DNA of 64,000 nt from Acidobacteriota bacterium (lineage in GTDB: Bacteria > Acidobacteriota > Holophagae > Acanthopleuribacterales > Acanthopleuribacteraceae): contig JAGQSC010000027.1 in NCBI GenBank assembly GCA_020439745.1, positions 1 to 64,000 on the forward strand, given 5' to 3'. Position 1 is the first letter of the stretch. Each line of letters opens with the position of its first letter. The notes under the pieces were generated by a model. The model saw nothing but the letters and a program-made list of their open reading frames with translations. It was not told the DNA's origin and made no database searches. Made by a program: the position numbers and the translations under genes. Below are positions 62,471-64,000 of the stretch, one piece after another.

Positions 62471-64000
62471 ATGAGCAATCACGACCAGACCGCCAAGACC
62501 ATCGGCAGATATGTGGTGCAAAGCCTATTGGGGGAAGGCGCAATGGGGTCGGTGTACAAAGCATTCGATCCGGTTATCAAGCGCGTTGTTGCGATCAAGA
62601 CGATCAAGCTGGACCAATCGCGCAATGAAATTGATCAGAAGGAATTCGTGCAGCGTTTCTTTCAGGAAGCGCAAATTAGCGGCATTCTCAATCATCCGAA
62701 TATCGTCAGCATTTACGACATCGGCGAGCAGGATGGGATGCCCTACATTGCCATGGAGTATGTGGAAGGTCGCAATCTCAATCAGGTGATCAACGATCAA
62801 GAGCGACCGGACCTGGTTTATCTGGCTCAAATCATTGTTCAGGTCTCGAATGCGCTTGAGTTTGCCCACGGCAAGGGTGTGGTACACCGGGACTTGAAAC
62901 CGGGAAACATTATGGTCATGCCCAATGGCATCGCCAAGATCATGGATTTTGGGATTGCCAAGATGAGTGGGTCCCATCTCACACAGACCGGTGTTTTCTT
63001 GGGGACGCCCAGTTTTGCCAGCCCGGAGCAGATCAAAGAAGGTCAGGTGGATCACCGCTCGGATATCTTTTCGCTCGGTATTCTGGCTCACGAAACACTG
63101 ACCGGACATACGCCGTTCCCAGGCCAAAGCATTTCGGCCATCCTCTACAAGATTGCCAACGAGCCGCCTACGCCGGCACCCAATTTGAAGGACCTGCCAG
63201 TTGAGGCGCCCAAGTGGCGCATGGTTTTTGACAAGGTCTTTCAAAAAGAGCCCGGTAAACGCTACCAAAATGCGGGCGATTTCGGCCGAGATTTATTGAG
63301 TTCCATGACCTTTACCAATCAACAAGAAGTTGCACTGGGTACTTTTGTCGGTCAGGTCAATGCCACGGTTCGCGATGCATTTGGTATTCAAAAAGACATC
63401 CAGCGTTCGGATTTTGAGAAATCTCAAGCGCCACCGAGACCCATCATCGCGAAGCAGCCTAAAAAACGATCTTCACTAATGGGTCTACTCGTCGTGTTGC
63501 TGTTAGTTTCCGCAACGGCATTGGTGCTATTCAAGACGGGCGTGATTGGCGACGGGGAACGCCTTTCTTCCATAGTCAATATCCCCGACATTCTTCCCAG
63601 CAAACATTTCGAAAAGATGGTTGCCATCAACTCGACGCCTCAAGGCGCCACGATATTTGTTGACGATCAAGCGATTGAATTCACGACACCACACGGCCAC
63701 CTCGTCGTGGGTGACGTGGGTACGACGGTCACCATTCGACTGGAACTAGATGCCTACGAGCCGATCTCGCAGTCGCTGGTTCTAGGTGAAGAGATGCCTA
63801 GCGCGATCAATTTGGACTTGGTGATTAAGCCGCTCATTCGCAGCATTACGACGTCACCCGCAGGCGCGGAACTCAGCGTGAATGGGGCGAAATTGGGACC
63901 GAGCCCAGCCGAGTTTTCCTTCACACCTCAAGAGCAGTACCGCATTGAGGCCAGTCTCGAGGGTTATGACGGTTATGAGATGACCTACGAGGAAGGTAAG
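62471..64000 (+). CDS. Membrane Ser/Thr protein kinase with PEGA domains (partial, runs off the window)
   Basis: The window ends inside this gene after 510 codons, so its stop is not seen. Residues about 13-280 form a PknB-like kinase: LLGEGAMGSVYKAF, VVAIKTIKL, HGKGVVHRDLKPGNIMV, KIMDFGIAKM and GTPSFASPEQIKEG are all intact, so it should be active. A membrane helix lies at about 334-354 (LMGLLVVLLLVSATALVLF). Outside are two PEGA-like modules (INSTPQGATIFVDDQAIE and ITTSPAGAELSVNGAKLG), which commonly bind the surface or peptidoglycan. Start ATG 62471 with GGGAA upstream. Divergent from the histidine-kinase-like gene. Confidence 0.92.
   Translation, partial: MSNHDQTAKTIGRYVVQSLLGEGAMGSVYKAFDPVIKRVVAIKTIKLDQSRNEIDQKEFVQRFFQEAQISGILNHPNIVSIYDIGEQDGMPYIAMEYVEGRNLNQVINDQERPDLVYLAQIIVQVSNALEFAHGKGVVHRDLKPGNIMVMPNGIAKIMDFGIAKMSGSHLTQTGVFLGTPSFASPEQIKEGQVDHRSDIFSLGILAHETLTGHTPFPGQSISAILYKIANEPPTPAPNLKDLPVEAPKWRMVFDKVFQKEPGKRYQNAGDFGRDLLSSMTFTNQQEVALGTFVGQVNATVRDAFGIQKDIQRSDFEKSQAPPRPIIAKQPKKRSSLMGLLVVLLLVSATALVLFKTGVIGDGERLSSIVNIPDILPSKHFEKMVAINSTPQGATIFVDDQAIEFTTPHGHLVVGDVGTTVTIRLELDAYEPISQSLVLGEEMPSAINLDLVIKPLIRSITTSPAGAELSVNGAKLGPSPAEFSFTPQEQYRIEASLEGYDGYEMTYEEGK

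Noticed and set aside
62525-63268. Minus-strand open frame of about 247 codons
   Set aside because: Fully antisense to the Ser/Thr kinase, which has every catalytic motif.
1-64000. rRNA, tRNA, riboswitches and intact insertion sequences
   Set aside because: I looked at all gaps, which are mostly under 250 bases, and found no convincing structured RNA, terminal inverted repeats or transposase.

Overview
The window reads as a moderately GC-rich bacterial chromosome segment that is almost entirely coding, with no rRNA, tRNA, CRISPR array or complete mobile element that I can see. Several features point to a deep-branching Acidobacteriota-like organism: a VWFA-related secreted protein of the type common in that phylum, a CadC-like winged-helix/TPR regulator, PEGA-domain Ser/Thr kinase, ECF sigma with a TonB_C/VWA-like anti-sigma factor, and giant secreted multi-domain proteins. 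This assignment is an inference from family flavour, not from a marker gene.

Layout. 1-730: debris, including a fragment of a tyrosine recombinase, then a DUF4126 membrane protein. 1287-7025 (minus): a wecA-like phosphoglycosyltransferase, an alkyltransferase-like protein, a MauE-like membrane protein, a TraB-family protein, rpiB and glyA. 7227-12689 (minus): polysaccharide genes (GT4, GT2, Wzx-like flippase, GT39-like membrane protein). 12807-16812: VWFA-like protein, adenylate kinase, UDP-glucose dehydrogenase of the animal/plant-like form, and a divergent UDP-glucuronate epimerase. 16813-19445: small hypothetical protein, KptA, an AT-richer metallophosphoesterase. 19628-25801: ECF sigma factor, anti-sigma/TonB_C/VWA-like protein and a 990-residue envelope protein, behind a near-consensus promoter. 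25773-31552: membrane protein, aldo/keto reductase, GT39-like protein, membrane protein plus XRE regulator pair, GT2 and an RmlC-like cupin. 31611-40064: CadC/TPR regulator and a 2066-residue secreted protein. 40282-49447: membrane protein, PQQ-propeller/esterase-like protein with a lost nucleophile, HEAT-like protein, ABC-2 exporter pair, ABC-F ATPase, PaiB-like protein.

49486-62296 is a string of ten minus-strand genes with tiny gaps or overlaps: a degenerate histidine-kinase-like protein, YraN, an HD phosphohydrolase, a LOG-RNase III fusion, an RluB-type pseudouridine synthase with a 12-copy Arg/Asp-rich repeat tail, Cmk, RmlD, an M20 peptidase, a Nudix-NadD fusion and Mfd. The theme is RNA/nucleotide metabolism. 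A divergent PEGA Ser/Thr kinase runs off the right edge.

The most unusual items are the LOG-RNase III fusion, the Nudix-NadD fusion, the sigma/anti-sigma/envelope protein operon, the repeat-tailed pseudouridine synthase, several proteins that keep a fold but have lost a catalytic residue, and the fact that most convergent gene pairs overlap or abut at their 3' ends. I have no database access; all family calls are from recognised motifs and memory.
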